Shown here: in pieces, positions 12,411 through 22,896 of the stretch
How the letters are laid out: every line of letters starts with the position of its first letter
How positions within the stretch are numbered: position 1 is the first letter of the stretch
Origin: Durusdinium trenchii
Taxonomy: Eukaryota; Sar; Dinophyceae; Suessiales; Symbiodiniaceae
Direction of reading: 5' to 3'
NCBI GenBank assembly: GCA_963970005.1
Contig: CAXAMN010003847.1
Location: 3,162 to 67,161 of the forward strand
Length of the DNA: 64,000 bases
Program-made: the position numbers and the translations under genes
The notes under the pieces: generated by a model
Told to the model about the DNA's origin: nothing
The model's database searches: none
Seen by the model: the letters and a program-made list of their open reading frames with translations, nothing else

Positions 12411-12461
12411 TCCAGCCACGCTTCCTTAATTATCGGGGACTTCAATTCTAAGGTTGGCTGT
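12411..12461 (+). mobile_element. possible non-LTR retrotransposon endonuclease remnant
   Basis: The frame reads SLIIGDFNSKVG. This matches the GDFN block of the AP-endonuclease domain of LINE elements, which commonly reads GDFNAKVG. Nothing else of an endonuclease or reverse transcriptase was seen nearby. A 12-residue match may be chance. Confidence 0.25.
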
Positions 12462-13347
12462 GTCATTGCTGTTTGTGTGTCTTACATGTTCACAACCTCA
12501 TGAGCATTTGCCTCACTCCGCTTGATGTCCCACCAGTCCGAATGCACCCCTGCTAGCTTTCGTCACCTACCCTCGGCCTCAAGTTTCGATAAAGATTTGG
12601 AAGAGGAACCAAACTGTAACCAAAGATTTCTTTTCGAAACCCTACCGGTCCAAGGACCAAGTAAAACCTGGTCCTTGCCCTGATTGAGTTTTTGTATGAC
12701 CAGCCTTGACCTGCTGGGGAATGTCACAAGTTCCATAGGATGAGTTGATTGCTGAGACACCATAAGAATTTGAGACTTGTGCCCTCCTGAGCATGGATAT
12801 CTCGCAATCCCGTCACTCGTGATGTGGAAGACTGTGATATATCAGATGGAGAGAATCCAGCAGAACCTGGGAACAAGCAGGCTTCCTGGCTTCCCTATTC
12901 TGGTGGTTCGTAAAACACTTTCTTTTTCTAATCGATTGGATCCTTTTGAGGGGTGAAAGCGCCCCACCGGCGCACCGGACTTTCAGGACGGAGGTGAGAT
13001 TTTGCGTCCTTTTTCGCTGACGACCTTGGTTTTCACACATCGGTTTCGGATGGATTGAAAGATAGGGCCAGATAGGGCCAGATAGGGTCAAGACGGTCAA
13101 AGTCTCCGGTTGAATGGAACAATCAAATCCCATTGCTTCGCTCTGGCGACGGAAGCGATTTGATGCGAGTGGTAACTGGTGTTCAAAGTGACGTGAGCTC
13201 AGTCTAAGCGGTTGGAAGAAGATTGAACGGCGAACAGATGTCGGTTGGATGATTTGGAGGGGCTGGGAATCCCTCAAGCAAATTGGAGCCTTTGGATTAT
13301 TAACCAACAAGTCTAAGGTGACTGTAGTGACTTATAGCCTATGACAG

Positions 13348-14448
13348 AAGCTGGAACATTCTCTCCGGGCCTTCTTCAGCATGAGAGGAACATCCACCGC
13401 TGAAACTCCAAGCGAGACGCTCGACACCACGGAGACGGCACGACAACTCCGTGAGTCGGCGGAAGGGTCCGACGCTGGTTTTGCTTCGGATCACGGAGAA
13501 GAATTCCAGGTCCTGATTGGGGATCTTCCGCGGTCGTCCGACATCTTCCCAGTGGTTCACTGACTACCGCTGTCAATGCTCTCTCCGAGCCTTTCAGTCG
13601 CTGGTCTTGTCGTCGGTCTTCGTCCACCGGTGCCGTCGGGTCTCGTGAGGTGGTGGCACCGGTGAGTCCCCACCAGGCACGCTTCGTCCGTCGGTCCGTG
13701 GGGCACGTGGGTGGAAGCACCGGGATGCGCAGACCACGCAAGCGCCGCGCGGAGGTGTTGATGCTTATTTTTTGGAGATGTTGATGATGTATGATCCGAG
13801 TATGGACATATTTTTTGGGTCCAATATTGGAGGGGTCGATTGGGTTTCGGTAAAGTGCCTGGCGCACTTACTTGCTGGTTTAGGTTGTACTTAGCGTTAC
13901 CACGTTATCCTAAACAGAACTCGAGGTGACCGAGGTGATGGTCGTTTTGGATCGTTCTCGGTTCCGGGCCTCGATCCAGATGTGGAACAGGGAGATCCAT
14001 GGAGATCTTGAAACCAAAGGGTTTGTGTATTTTCCTTGATCCGAATGTGGAACCAAAGGGGTCGTTGCGCAGGTCTCCCTATCTAGCTAGCAGCTACAGG
14101 ACCGATGTGTGACCGAACCCCTCCCTGCGCAGTTCCGCCGATGGGTTCCGATCGATCTTCTCTTTGAACTCCGAAGTTCGCACGAGTCCGTGGATGATCA
14201 CAGTCCTTGTCACGCAATGGCGATGGGTCGATGGGTCGATGACGAAGAAACGTCGCCCCCGTTCGAAGACGGATGACCTCTCGAACACCTTTCTCGGACA
14301 TGCTGACATGAGGGGACCCCAAAAAACATCAAAAAACACTGTACCTGGATGGACTCCACCTGAGGCACGTCTTCCAGTGTCATCCCCAAGGGATACCGTG
14401 GACGATGCTTGGCAGCAGACTTACCAGGACTTGGAAGAACGATAGAGT
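13348..14448 (+). CDS. hypothetical protein, four exons to the stop
   Basis: Exons are A 13348-13532, B 13598-13754, C 14133-14251 and D 14313-14448. The acceptors are GACAG, TTTCAG, GCGCAG and ATGAG; the donors are GTCGTC, GTGTTG and GTCGCC. Junction phases 2, 0 and 2 all match, giving one continuous frame of about 200 codons that ends at TAG (DDAWQQTYQDLEER). A is Ser/Thr/Glu-rich, B is basic (MRRPRKRRAE at its end), C is FRRWVPIDLLFELRSSHESV and onward, D is Pro/Thr-rich. The basic run could be a nuclear signal, which is inference. The start exon was not found and no family is recognised. Confidence 0.55.
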
Positions 14449-14481
14449 CTGAAGTCCAACATGTTGAGTTTGCTGGTATAT

Positions 14482-14525
14482 ACACTCTCTCGGTTTTCCA
14501 CTTCCATGAGTCTTTCAGGAGAGTA
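14482..14525. mobile_element. MITE-family deletion derivative
   Basis: ACACTCTCT is followed at once by TTTTCCACTTCCATGAGTCT and TTCAGGAGAGT. This is a left tip joined to a right arm with the interior lost. Confidence 0.6.
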
Positions 14526-14683
14526 GTTTGAGATACTTTGAGAAGTCTGGTCATCCCTGATCGGACTTTCCTCGATTCACCTCTGCTCATCGCCCGTATT
14601 TGACTCCTTCTGGTGTAGAACTCAGAATGTAAGAGTACAGAACTCTCAACTCACTAGACACTGCTGGCATCTGCACGGTGCAG

Positions 14684-14872
14684 GCCAAAAGGGTCCTCTC
14701 AAAAACTGAGCCCTCCAAATCTTGGAGCTCCTCCCGACGCCTCCTAGGAAGGATCTCTGCTCGCCGCCGCCCGCAGCCGCTCCTTGTCACCGCGGCGGGG
14801 CTCCCCTCCCTCGTCTGCGTTCTCTTCGAGACTGTCGCGCGCTGCGCGCGGTTGTGTCCTTTTCGGCTTTAG
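14684..14872 (+). CDS. candidate exon, basic then hydrophobic
   Basis: After a GGTGCAG acceptor the frame reads AKRVLSKTEPSKSWSSSRRL and then a hydrophobic stretch (PLLVTAAGLPSLVCVLF) to TAG. The minus strand also reads plausibly (EELQDLEGSVFERTLLACTV), so the strand is not settled. Confidence 0.22.
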   Translation, partial: AKRVLSKTEPSKSWSSSRRLLGRISARRRPQPLLVTAAGLPSLVCVLFETVARCARLCPFRL

Positions 14873-15181
14873 CTTGGGTTTATGCAATTAAGTTCTTACC
14901 AAGAATCCCTTAGTGGATGAACTTTTACCAGGTTATTCGGTGATTAAACATCTGGCGAACCCACCCAAGCTTGCTCGATCAAGGAGCCCTCGCCGGAGCA
15001 TCGCTACGAGGACTTTAGCCCATTGGATCCAGGGAGATTGTCGTAGGATGGGGTCTACGTGCCACTGCCAGTGTAATACCAAAATGGGCTTGGATAGTGC
15101 CGTTCCAAGAATTGGCAGGGCGCTGTCCCTGGTGCAGGAGTGTCTTTCATCCATGCCAAAGTAATCTGGTGACCCCAATAG

Positions 15182-15335
15182 ATACATTGTGGCCAACATC
15201 CATTTTCGCGAGGCAAAGTCGGCTCGGGGCAGTGGCGAGGCAGGGGTCGGTCGGTTTGCGGGGAGCGAGGATGTCACTTCTTGGAAAGGGTTCAACAAGT
15301 TCAGCTGTTTCATGCCTGTTTCATGCAGTTTCCAG
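15182..15335 (+). CDS. candidate exon
   Basis: Between a CCAATAG acceptor and a CAG/GTTTTT donor the frame reads YIVANIHFREAKSARGSGEA and ends FSCFMPVSCSFQ in phase 0. A possible continuation follows the CCTCAG acceptor at 15705. A long minus frame (14933-15313) overlaps it. Confidence 0.28.
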
Positions 15336-15887
15336 GTTTTTTTCAGGGTTTTCCTAGGCTTTCCTGGATCGTGAGCCTGCAGGGTGGAACCGAAGGGCTC
15401 TGAGATGGTTGAGTGACCTGAAGAAGACTGTCGCTGGTTTCACGGTTCTTCAGATCCTGCAGCATGCAGTAACGCAGATGTGACACACAGATTGTGGACT
15501 TTTCCCTCCATCTTCTTTGACTAGGCCGGCCCCACATCGTTTTGCCTGGGAGCCCTTGGCGCGAGAGGCTCCGCAGGGAGCCGCAGGGCCTGGGTTGTGG
15601 TTGGGGAGACCTGGATGAACTGGCTTGACATGGTCCTTTCGTTCATCAACCTTTTTTCCTTATTTTGGGTATCTCTTGCATTCTGGTCCGTGCCTCCTCA
15701 GGGGGTTTCCCTTTCACCTTCTCGACCAGGACGACCTTCTGCGTCTTTGGGTCACCACGTTCGGCACCGCACTTGTCACCCGGGTGGGTCCAGGCTTTTG
15801 GTCACGTGGTCCGGTCCAAGTCGCAGGCGCAGACCTCCTTGACTCACCTCTAGGCGGGGGGCTGTTTTGAGGGGGAGGGATTGGGAA

Positions 15888-16205
15888 ATGGATGAAATAC
15901 TTTGCAGTTTGAAAAGGGTCATGGAATTTGAAGACGGCAGCTTATGCGTTTCTTGCGCTCAGGATTTGGGCTACTGTAATTTTTGTCATTGTACCCGTTC
16001 GGAAAGTGCATTCAGTAAGCAAGGAGGTTCTGTCGCTTTGCCTTTTCTGTTAGGTGGAAGAGCTCCAGGGTTAGTTTCTGAAGGCTCTGGACATCACACT
16101 CGTTCCCACGACGTGTGTTCCCATACGAGGAACATTCCAAAAAGAATGGTCTTCAGGGAACCTGAAAAAGAATTTCCTTTACAAGTATTGTCTTTGGACT
16201 TCTAG
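15888..16205 (+). CDS. small Cys-rich ORF with CxxC pairs
   Basis: An ATG-started frame of 105 codons. It contains CVSCAQDLGYCNFCHC, a C-x2-C-x6-C-x2-C arrangement that could bind zinc. YCNFCH also resembles the C-x-F-C-H end of the CCCH finger at 53.9 kb, and a CTCAG acceptor precedes DLGYC, so the true first half of a finger may lie on an unseen upstream exon. The rest is unremarkable. Confidence 0.33.
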   Translation: MDEILCSLKRVMEFEDGSLCVSCAQDLGYCNFCHCTRSESAFSKQGGSVALPFLLGGRAPGLVSEGSGHHTRSHDVCSHTRNIPKRMVFREPEKEFPLQVLSLDF

Positions 16206-16356
16206 GGTGCAACACGACTTTCGGAACTTCACTCCTGCTTCCTCCGGGCAGCTGCGACCCCCGCGCTGGTCCTTCCCCCCTCCCCGGAGCTCCGAAGCCC
16301 GGTCGGTGGACAGGATCGGAGGGGTCTGAGAGGCGGCCGAACACGTTGTACCTTAG

Positions 16357-17046
16357 GGGAAGCTGCCAAGCGACGCCGCGAAGAGGATCTTTTGGCTTTC
16401 TTCGATCTTGTGGAGAAGGTTTGGCTTCTTCGAAGGAAGAACCTTCCAGAACTTCCAGAATGGTATCTGCCCTTGCAAACGGATCGTGATTTTCTATTTC
16501 TCAAAAGTTGTTTCGAGGCCCAGTCAAGAGATGCTCCGCTGCAGAAACCGTGTGCCTGTGTTCCCCTTCGCAGGTTTCGCTTGAGACTTGAATGGCTTGA
16601 GAGTGGCGGAGTCAAAGTGAGCACTGCACATGTGACCCACCCTGCTGAATGGAGGAGAGGAGAGGAGAGGAGCAAGGCTGCATGATCTCCATCCATGGTA
16701 TGATCCCCATCCAAGGACGAGTCTGACAATCAATGCACTTGGTCAATGCCTTCGCACGTGAACGAGGGTGAGCACAGGGCTTGGCGTCTTTTACACTCTG
16801 ACGAACACATCGCATGGAAGTGGAAACTGTCCCTTGGAAGACTGCTTTCCTTTACAAACCAGGGGATGTCCAAAACATGTTCGGTGAGCAGTACACTCTT
16901 GGTTGCCGGGAGTTCGAACCCCTTTTCACGAGTAGGGTGGAAGATCCCGGTCCGGCCACGGCGGCTTCGAAACGGTCCATGGCAACGTCCAGCGGAAGGA
17001 CCAGCAGATGGCGAAAGTCAAGCAGAGAATATTATATAAAGCATAG
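16357..17046 (+). CDS. hypothetical protein, two C-terminal exons
   Basis: Exon 1 (16357-16573) follows CCTTAG and reads EAAKRRREEDLLAFFDLVEK, then VWLLRRKNLPELPEWYLPLQ, ending at an AG/GTTTCG donor in phase 2. Exon 2 (16944-17046) starts with the single base that completes an Arg codon and reads SRSGHGGFETVHGNVQRKDQ to TAG. The 370-bp intron holds a MITE-family copy. A further open stretch, FAVLRHHEEIRSPASDWCEQ, lies at 17057-17160. Charged and helix-rich; no family recognised. Confidence 0.5.
16793..16865. mobile_element. MITE-family copy inside an intron, left half
   Basis: ACACTCTGACGAACACATCG, then CATGGAAGTGGA, then the family interior CCTTGGAAGACTGCTTTCC and ACAAACCAGG. The right arm is not recognisable. 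It sits in the proposed intron of the 16357-17046 gene. Confidence 0.6.
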
Positions 17047-17567
17047 CAACACAGGGTTCGCTGTTCTTCGGCACCATGAAGAGATTAGATCTCCCGCGTC
17101 CGACTGGTGTGAGCAAGAGCCAGCACAAAGTTGGTGGTGCTTTGATTGGAGGATTACAGTGATCAGACGACTTAAAAAGATCTGAAGTAGAAGAGACATT
17201 TGCATCACACATCATCCGCACAACTCCGAGATCGAGACATCCACGAAGGGAGCCGTGAATCGGACCGATGTGCAGATCAAGCATCGATGGCCACGGCCAC
17301 GCAGGTAAACTGGGTCTCTAGAACGTGGCGGTGCAGGGCCCAAGCCGGACCTCGCCAGCATCGACCGGACCTGTCTCAAAAGGTCGGACATTTCACCCAT
17401 TTGGGTCGGACATGGATGAACCTCTCTTTTCCCACCAGCTAGGTAAATCCCAAGAAACACCCCTTGGCCGTGGTGCATTTGGATGACATAGTCACCCATG
17501 GAGATCCTGGCCGCTGCACGTGCGAATGCCGGGCTGCCCAGTTGAGACGGACGGGGTGGGCCACCAG

Positions 17568-17756
17568 GTCGAGGTCGTGGGCCACGGTGACTTCACCATC
17601 CAACTCACTGCACCCATACTGGCTACCATACCCGACCCGGACGTGCTGTTTGGGGGTGTGTTTGGCACGGCTGGACGGAGCACGCCGGAGAAACGACCGA
17701 CTCCATCGAACAACCGAGAGAAACGGAGTGCCGAATGGGGAGTTTGCACTGGTTAG
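17568..17756 (+). CDS. candidate exon
   Basis: After a CCACCAG acceptor the frame reads VEVVGHGDFTIQLTAPILAT, then IPDPDVLFGGVFGTAGRS and a basic tail to TAG. The frame is also open upstream to 17487. Two minus frames overlap but are Ser/Pro/Thr-rich, as antisense frames often are. Confidence 0.38.
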   Translation, partial: VEVVGHGDFTIQLTAPILATIPDPDVLFGGVFGTAGRSTPEKRPTPSNNREKRSAEWGVCTG

Positions 17757-18043
17757 CAGCAGGAAGTGCAATGACTTTACCATAAATATACTTATTATAG
17801 TCACTTCTAGTCTTACAGTGAGTCTTATAATCTTGACATTATTCAGGGGTTTGGAATTCTAAACATCCACTAGCAACCAGTTTCCTTTGCTTTGACATCG
17901 GGGGGACAGGTGTGGGGAAGTGATGATCAGGTCGGGCTTCAGCACCGGAAGCACAACCAAAAGCACTTGCACAACACGGGAGTTACACTATTATATACAT
18001 ATATGTATGAATGTATGTATATGTAATTACTTTACTATACATC

Positions 18044-18098
18044 CATGCATGCATGCATGCATGCATGCATGCATCCATCCATCCATCCATCCATCCAT
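18044..18098. repeat. (GCAT)n then (CATC)n tetranucleotide tracts
   Basis: (GCAT)n at 18044-18074 runs directly into (CATC)n at 18075-18098. GTAT-rich sequence precedes them. Confidence 0.95.
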
Positions 18099-18183
18099 AC
18101 AAACATACACAATTCACTATACTATATACATAATCCTTGCAACGCATTCCTGCTGAAGGAGAAATTCCTACACCACTTGGGGC

Positions 18184-18507
18184 ATGCAAAACGCACCCGG
18201 AAAAGGTAGAACATCCTTCCCTCCCACTGCTGTCCAAGGGTCCTTGTGGGGCCAGGTGGAGGCGATGACAACTGCACCGCCGCCTGTACCGCCGGCGCGG
18301 GCACCAGCGCCACCTGCACCGCTGGCTGCACCGCCGGCTGCACCGCTGGCTGCACCGCCGGCTGCACCGCTGGCTGCACCGCCTGTGGGCAAGAAGTGTG
18401 AGGCTTGTGCTGGGCAATGCACCAGTGTCTCGAGTCTCAAATCTTTTTTGTTTGGACCCCTGAGAATTCAAAGGTCCGGAGTCGACCATTTCTTCAGAAG
18501 GGCCTGA
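18184..18507 (+). CDS. Pro/Ala-repeat ORF with CxxCxxxC
   Basis: ATG-started, 107 codons: MQNAPGKGRTSFPPTAVQGS, a Pro/Ala tract encoded by a 24-bp minisatellite, then KKCEACAGQC, and it ends in FFRRA. The repeat keeps all frames open, so the coding claim rests on the flanks. Confidence 0.33.
   Translation: MQNAPGKGRTSFPPTAVQGSLWGQVEAMTTAPPPVPPARAPAPPAPLAAPPAAPLAAPPAAPLAAPPVGKKCEACAGQCTSVSSLKSFLFGPLRIQRSGVDHFFRRA
18314..18384. repeat. 24-bp GC-rich minisatellite
   Basis: Alternating CTGCACCGCTGG and CTGCACCGCCGG units, about three double units. It encodes PPAAPLAA on the + strand. Confidence 0.9.
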
Positions 18508-18612
18508 TGGTGGGTGAAAACAGAGTGAAAGGGAATTTCCGGAACATTTTGGTGGTGCCCCAAATAGTCGATCTGGACTTCTAGGGCTAGGGTTTGGGTT
18601 CCAAGTGATTGT

Positions 18613-19001
18613 ATGGCCGTCGTGGCTTCGGGTGGTACCCATGTGGTAGCTGTTTCCCACTTAGTGTGCCAACGACGCCAGGTGGAGGTGATTCTCAGTG
18701 ATGAAGAGAGGCGCCTGCTCTCACACGAACGGCGAAAGCGCTGTGGGGAACGGTGCTCCACCTTTGAGCTCACGTGGTTCGCGAGACCGGTCATCGGTCA
18801 TTTGGACACCTCGAGTCCAAATACCGCCCTTTCATGTTCAAGCCGAGGATCCACTGGGTTCTAAAGAGCTGCATTGACCTCGCCTGGTTGCTGAGTCGCA
18901 CTCCACTTCATCTGCAGGACGGCGCTGGCACAGCGGGCCGAGGAGTGCCATCCGAGCGCGTTTGGGCGGCCCTTCCGGGATGTTTGGCCGCTTGGGCATA
19001 G
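18613..19001 (+). CDS. candidate coding segment with two overlapping frames
   Basis: An ATG frame at 18613-18864 reads VEVILSDEERRLLSHERRKR after a CGCCAG acceptor-like site. A second + frame at 18774-19001 reads HRSFGHLESKYRPFMFKPRI, then HWVLKSCIDLAWLLSRT. I found no intron of reasonable size that joins them. Either one frame is false or the region has a frame break. Confidence 0.3.
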
Positions 19002-19024
19002 GTTACTTTTGTGTTTCACTCCAA

Positions 19025-19746
19025 ATGGAAGCCTTCCAAGGTTGCCAGAAGGCCTTGAAGTCCTCAGTCAAGATGATCCATGCAGACTCGAGCCTGGAGA
19101 CTCCGCAGGAGATGGCGTTGAAGTCTCTTCAAAATCTTCCACCTGAGAAGCGTGCGCACACAGGGCCACGAGGTGGTGAAACCAGTGCCAGGAGTATTGG
19201 GTTGTTCAAGGATCACACTGGACGGCGGTAGGCTCTTGATGATCCATTCCAACGAACTAATCTTTGGAATCCAAAGTGCAGACAACGCCTTCAGAAATCG
19301 ATGGACAGCTGCATCAGAGAGAACGTAACATCAGTGAGAACTTCGTCCACGTGGAGTGGAAGATGGCTCTGACAGGTTCTACTCTTCTTTGGCTTGGCCC
19401 AACTTGGCTCAGGTACTAAAGCGCTGCCAGCAGTGACTGCCGGCATCCTGAAGCGGCTCCTGATTCTACGAATCAGTGAAAAGGGTTACACACAAGGGCC
19501 TGGGGTTCGTATGGATGGAATACAGATTCGAGGTGGTGAGATGTTTGCGTCACACCAACTTTGTTTTTGTTGTTCTTTGTTTCACATGTTTTTTTCGAAG
19601 ACATTCCAAGATCGAAGACATTCCAAAAGCCAAGGCTCCTGTCGCAAGCTCGCAATGATGAGCCCACGCCCAGCTCGCCACCTCACATGCCCGAGCGTGC
19701 AGGGGCACCCACAGGGTGCCGGGGTGTCCTGGGGGAGCCTCGGCAG
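19025..19746 (+). CDS. hypothetical protein, four exons in matching phase
   Basis: Exons are 19025-19172, 19295-19375, 19431-19535 and 19601-19746. Donors are GTGGTG, GTTCTA, GTGAGA and GTGGAT; acceptors are TTCAG, GCCAG and TTCGAAG, the last after a strong T-rich tract. All three junctions are phase 1 and match. The reading starts MEAFQGCQKALKSSVKMIHA and includes ERNISENFVHVEWKMALT, VTAGILKRLLILRISEKGY and a Pro/Ser-rich exon 4. The ATG at 19025 may be internal, because the frame is open a little upstream. No family is recognised. Confidence 0.5.
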
Positions 19747-19866
19747 GTGGATGGTACCCTCCAACGACTAGAGAATGGTTTTCCTTTAACAGGGATTTCC
19801 ACTTCCATGGCGGCGGATGGTGCAAGATTGAGTGATACTGTACATCACGCCACTCGACCATGATCA

Positions 19867-20052
19867 ATGTTGAGTGCATGCTTGGCGCGGTTCGTTTTGT
19901 TGCTGCCTGCAGCTTTGGCTTTCCATCTGCGTCGTGGAAGAGGTTCTGGGTCAGGCGAAGATGTGGAAAAGTGCTCTGGGAGCGAGGGAAGTCTGAAAAA
20001 GAGGACCCTTGGCAGAAAGGACGCAGTCGGATCACCTTTCGAGGGGAGTTGA
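19867..20052 (+). CDS. ORF with a signal-peptide-like start
   Basis: ATG then MLSACLARFVLLLPAALA, a textbook h-region with a small-residue cleavage site, followed by FHLRRGRGSGSGE and a charged segment to TGA (61 codons). A Phe just after cleavage recalls dinoflagellate plastid presequences, but this is inference. The second + frame (from 19860) also reads plausibly. It may be the first exon of a secreted or plastid protein. Confidence 0.35.
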   Translation: MLSACLARFVLLLPAALAFHLRRGRGSGSGEDVEKCSGSEGSLKKRTLGRKDAVGSPFEGS

Positions 20053-20383
20053 ATGCAAGCCACCTCCGGTCTTTGATGCAATCTCCCTTCAACCAGGCAA
20101 TACCATCAAGATAGAACAGCCAGAAGCTTAAAAAGCCACTCATCAATGCGGTCCTATTCGTTCATCCATTTGGATGCCTGCCGCAAAGCTTGACTTTGCC
20201 CTGGGTTGATAAAATTGCAAGACATGAATCACAGTCCAAAGAAAGATAACATCACAATCTTTCAACCAAGCCCGGCGCCCTGCCAGACTAGGGTGTCTAT
20301 TCAGTGTCTCCCTTTCTTACTTCGCCCGACCAGCACCCGTTCTGGCTTGATCTCAGCTTGTTTCCGAGCACGTGAGTTTCCAG

Positions 20384-20454
20384 GATTTTCCGCAGTGCTA
20401 TGGAGCAGGGGCCCTGGACGCGCCTGCTCCGATGATCTAGATGGTGACTGTCAG
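20384..20454 (+). CDS. candidate exon with consensus splice sites
   Basis: TTTCCAG acceptor and CAG/GTAGGT donor enclose one open frame, FSAVLWSRGPGRACSDDLDG, ending in DCQ. It is short, so its weight rests on the splice sites. Confidence 0.3.
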
Positions 20455-20998
20455 GTAGGTTTTTGCATTTCTGTAAGCTGGGAGGTTCCGAGACTCCGCG
20501 CCTGAGGCATCGGGCTCTCGGACCCCGCGCGTGGCATAGCAGTACAGCGCAAACCGATGGTTGCTCCAGCTGTTCAACATATCTGAAAGGATCATCTGAA
20601 GGTTTGACGCCACTGTCTATGGGGACTCATCTGCTTCTTGTTCTTTTTGTCTCTCTCCGGTTTGTGGTCCTCGCCCAGTCCCTCTTCACTCTCCTCGTGA
20701 GTTTCACAACTTGCGAGATTGGGTCCTCAACAATGGCCAGCTGTGCAATTCCAGTTCAGACTGGTCCCACAGCTGCAGCTGTGCGCGAAATCCGTGTTGC
20801 GTGCGAGCGGATTTGTTTGCTGCAGCCAGGCACCATTTGCGACAGCAACGTGTCGTCGAACTGCGCCTGATTGTATGATGTCCTTTGGTTCTCAAATGAC
20901 TCGATTGGTCAGAGTTTGGGGCAATGAGTTCGCCTGAAAATGTGCACGCGTGCGTAGTAGTACAATACACATTTATAGCTGCATTTATAATCTATCAT

Positions 20999-21039
20999 TT
21001 ATATATATATATACATTTATCTTTATATATATATATAGA
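20999..21039. repeat. two (TA)n tracts
   Basis: Two TA runs separated by CATTTATCTTTA. Confidence 0.9.
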
Positions 21040-21699
21040 CATGTTCCTGAATATTTAGTGTTCAATTTGTTGAACATGATTTGTTTTCGCTGGCAAGTCG
21101 AAGCCTGAAATCGTGACGAGAAACACCGTCCCCCCTGTTTCATTCGGTGGGCAACTGATCCAGTTCGGAGTCTTTCGGAGTCTGGAGGCTTTCTGACCCA
21201 AACTTTCGGGTTGCAACTATGGAATGTGGGTTACAGAGATTCGTGTGAAAGTGTGAAAGCACCATATACTGTGATGATTTGGGTGAAAGCCCGAGAATCT
21301 GAGAAGCTTGTGATGCTCTCATCATGCCATGCCTTCAATGCCCCAGCCTGTTAGGTGCTCCGGAACAACCGTCTTGTCTCGCTATCTGCACACTCAGACG
21401 AAAGGCAGTTCCTCCTTCAATCGGCGTTCGTACCAGCATTGCCATAGTGCCGAATTAGAAGGGTTTGAAGGCCGCAATGCTCTTAGTGCCTCCAGTTACC
21501 CTGAACGGGGCAGAAGGATGTTTCACATTGGGACTTGGCATGGCAATTCTGTCTTTTCGGGTCCGCCGCCATGCAGCTGTATGCTTTGTTTGCTGCTTGC
21601 TTTTCCCGCGAAGGTATGAGCGTATGATGCAACTGATGGCTCCAACTATGACAGACAGCTTCAGCTTGTTTGTGCACCAACCAAGCGGATCATGAGTGA

Positions 21700-21933
21700 G
21701 CGCAAGTCACCAACGAATCATTCGTTGGCAAGCTTGCCGCTCAGAGCAGGGATGAAGATGGCTTTTGTACCAGCATCGATGTTTTGAAGTCTCCTCCCTT
21801 GGATTTGATACGGATCATTGAACAATATGCCGAGGACAGTATTGTCGCCAAAAGAGAAGGAGGCACCGTCTATGAGAAAAAACTGTATATGAAGATTAGT
21901 GTTTCTTTGCAGAATCTGCCACTAGACCTCTAA
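21700..21933 (+). CDS. candidate exon without its own ATG
   Basis: An open frame of 77 codons: KLAAQSRDEDGFCTSIDVLK, SPPLDLIRIIEQYAEDSIVA, then KREGGTVYEKKLYMKISVSL to TAA. Amphipathic and compositionally protein-like. Splice borders were not resolved. No family recognised. Confidence 0.33.
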   Translation, partial: AQVTNESFVGKLAAQSRDEDGFCTSIDVLKSPPLDLIRIIEQYAEDSIVAKREGGTVYEKKLYMKISVSLQNLPLDL

Positions 21934-21968
21934 AATTAGGTGATTGGGTCATGTTGTCTCAGGAAGAT

Positions 21969-22896
21969 TTACTTGTAATGTGCCGGGCTGCCGGAAGAAG
22001 GGGATCCAGATGAGGAGAAGTCTATTGCCGAAGACATGTCTGGCTGCCCGATTCCATGCCTTTTAGTGCGCAGTATGGCAAGCTTGCCAAGGAATTCGGA
22101 ATATGTATTTTTCGGCATCGACTGCAAGCCAAATCTTCCAACGGCCTTGTGCCCAAATAATCGTGCGAGTGCAGTCAGGCCCTTTGAGGCAAAATTATTG
22201 AATGCGGTAGCTGCCACCTGTAAGGTCCTGGCTTCCTCGACTGTGCCATCTTGAAGTCCTTTATGTTTGCTTTTCGCAATCAGTGCATTCCTGCATTCGT
22301 GCGATGTTTTGTCAAGGTGGCGGGAGCGATTCTGTGTGTTTCTCGTCCACATTCCTCTTGCTTTGCAGTCCCGTGGAGGTGGCGCCCTACACGTGCTTTT
22401 GCATGCTTTTGCTGAATGCTTCATCGCCATGCAAACGAGGTACTGTATCAATTCTGACCCTGGTCAGTTGCGAAGCACAGGCAATTTGAGCTACGACATC
22501 GAAGAGGCGCAAAGCATTGAAGCTCATGACATGCTTGCGACAGGGGTTGCCGCAACGTGCCCACAAGTCTTTTTTGCCAAGATGTCTGAGCGCCAAACAC
22601 AGCGATGCGTCACAAGTTCATGGAAAACGGATGTATGCGGTATTACGTCAATTTATGGCATAGCTATGCCGTGTTCGGTCTGTTTTCTTGGGTTGTTTGG
22701 TCAGACTGAGATGTGGTTAGGCGCCTTTTTCCTCCGATGTTGCTGGTCTCCCAACCTAGTACATAAACGCGTCCGCGAGGGCAAAATTTTGAATCAAGAG
22801 AACCTTCCAACGTGGGGCTCTCGGAAGGAAAAGTTCAGGGCAGAGGAAAGGGACGCCTTGGGAAGCCGGCAGCGAACAGGGCCGTGCTTCGGCTGA
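21969..22896. CDS. coding-potential region, strand unresolved
   Basis: Minus strand 22451-21969 (160 codons) includes TVEEARTLQVAATAFNNFAS and KGLTALARLFGHKAVGRFGL, with MSFNALRLFDVVAQIACA in another minus frame upstream. The + strand has a 209-codon frame at 22267-22896 and an acidic run LPEEGDPDEEKSIAED near 21990. The minus helices vaguely recall helical-repeat proteins such as RAP-type proteins, but no motif is decisive. Confidence 0.25.
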
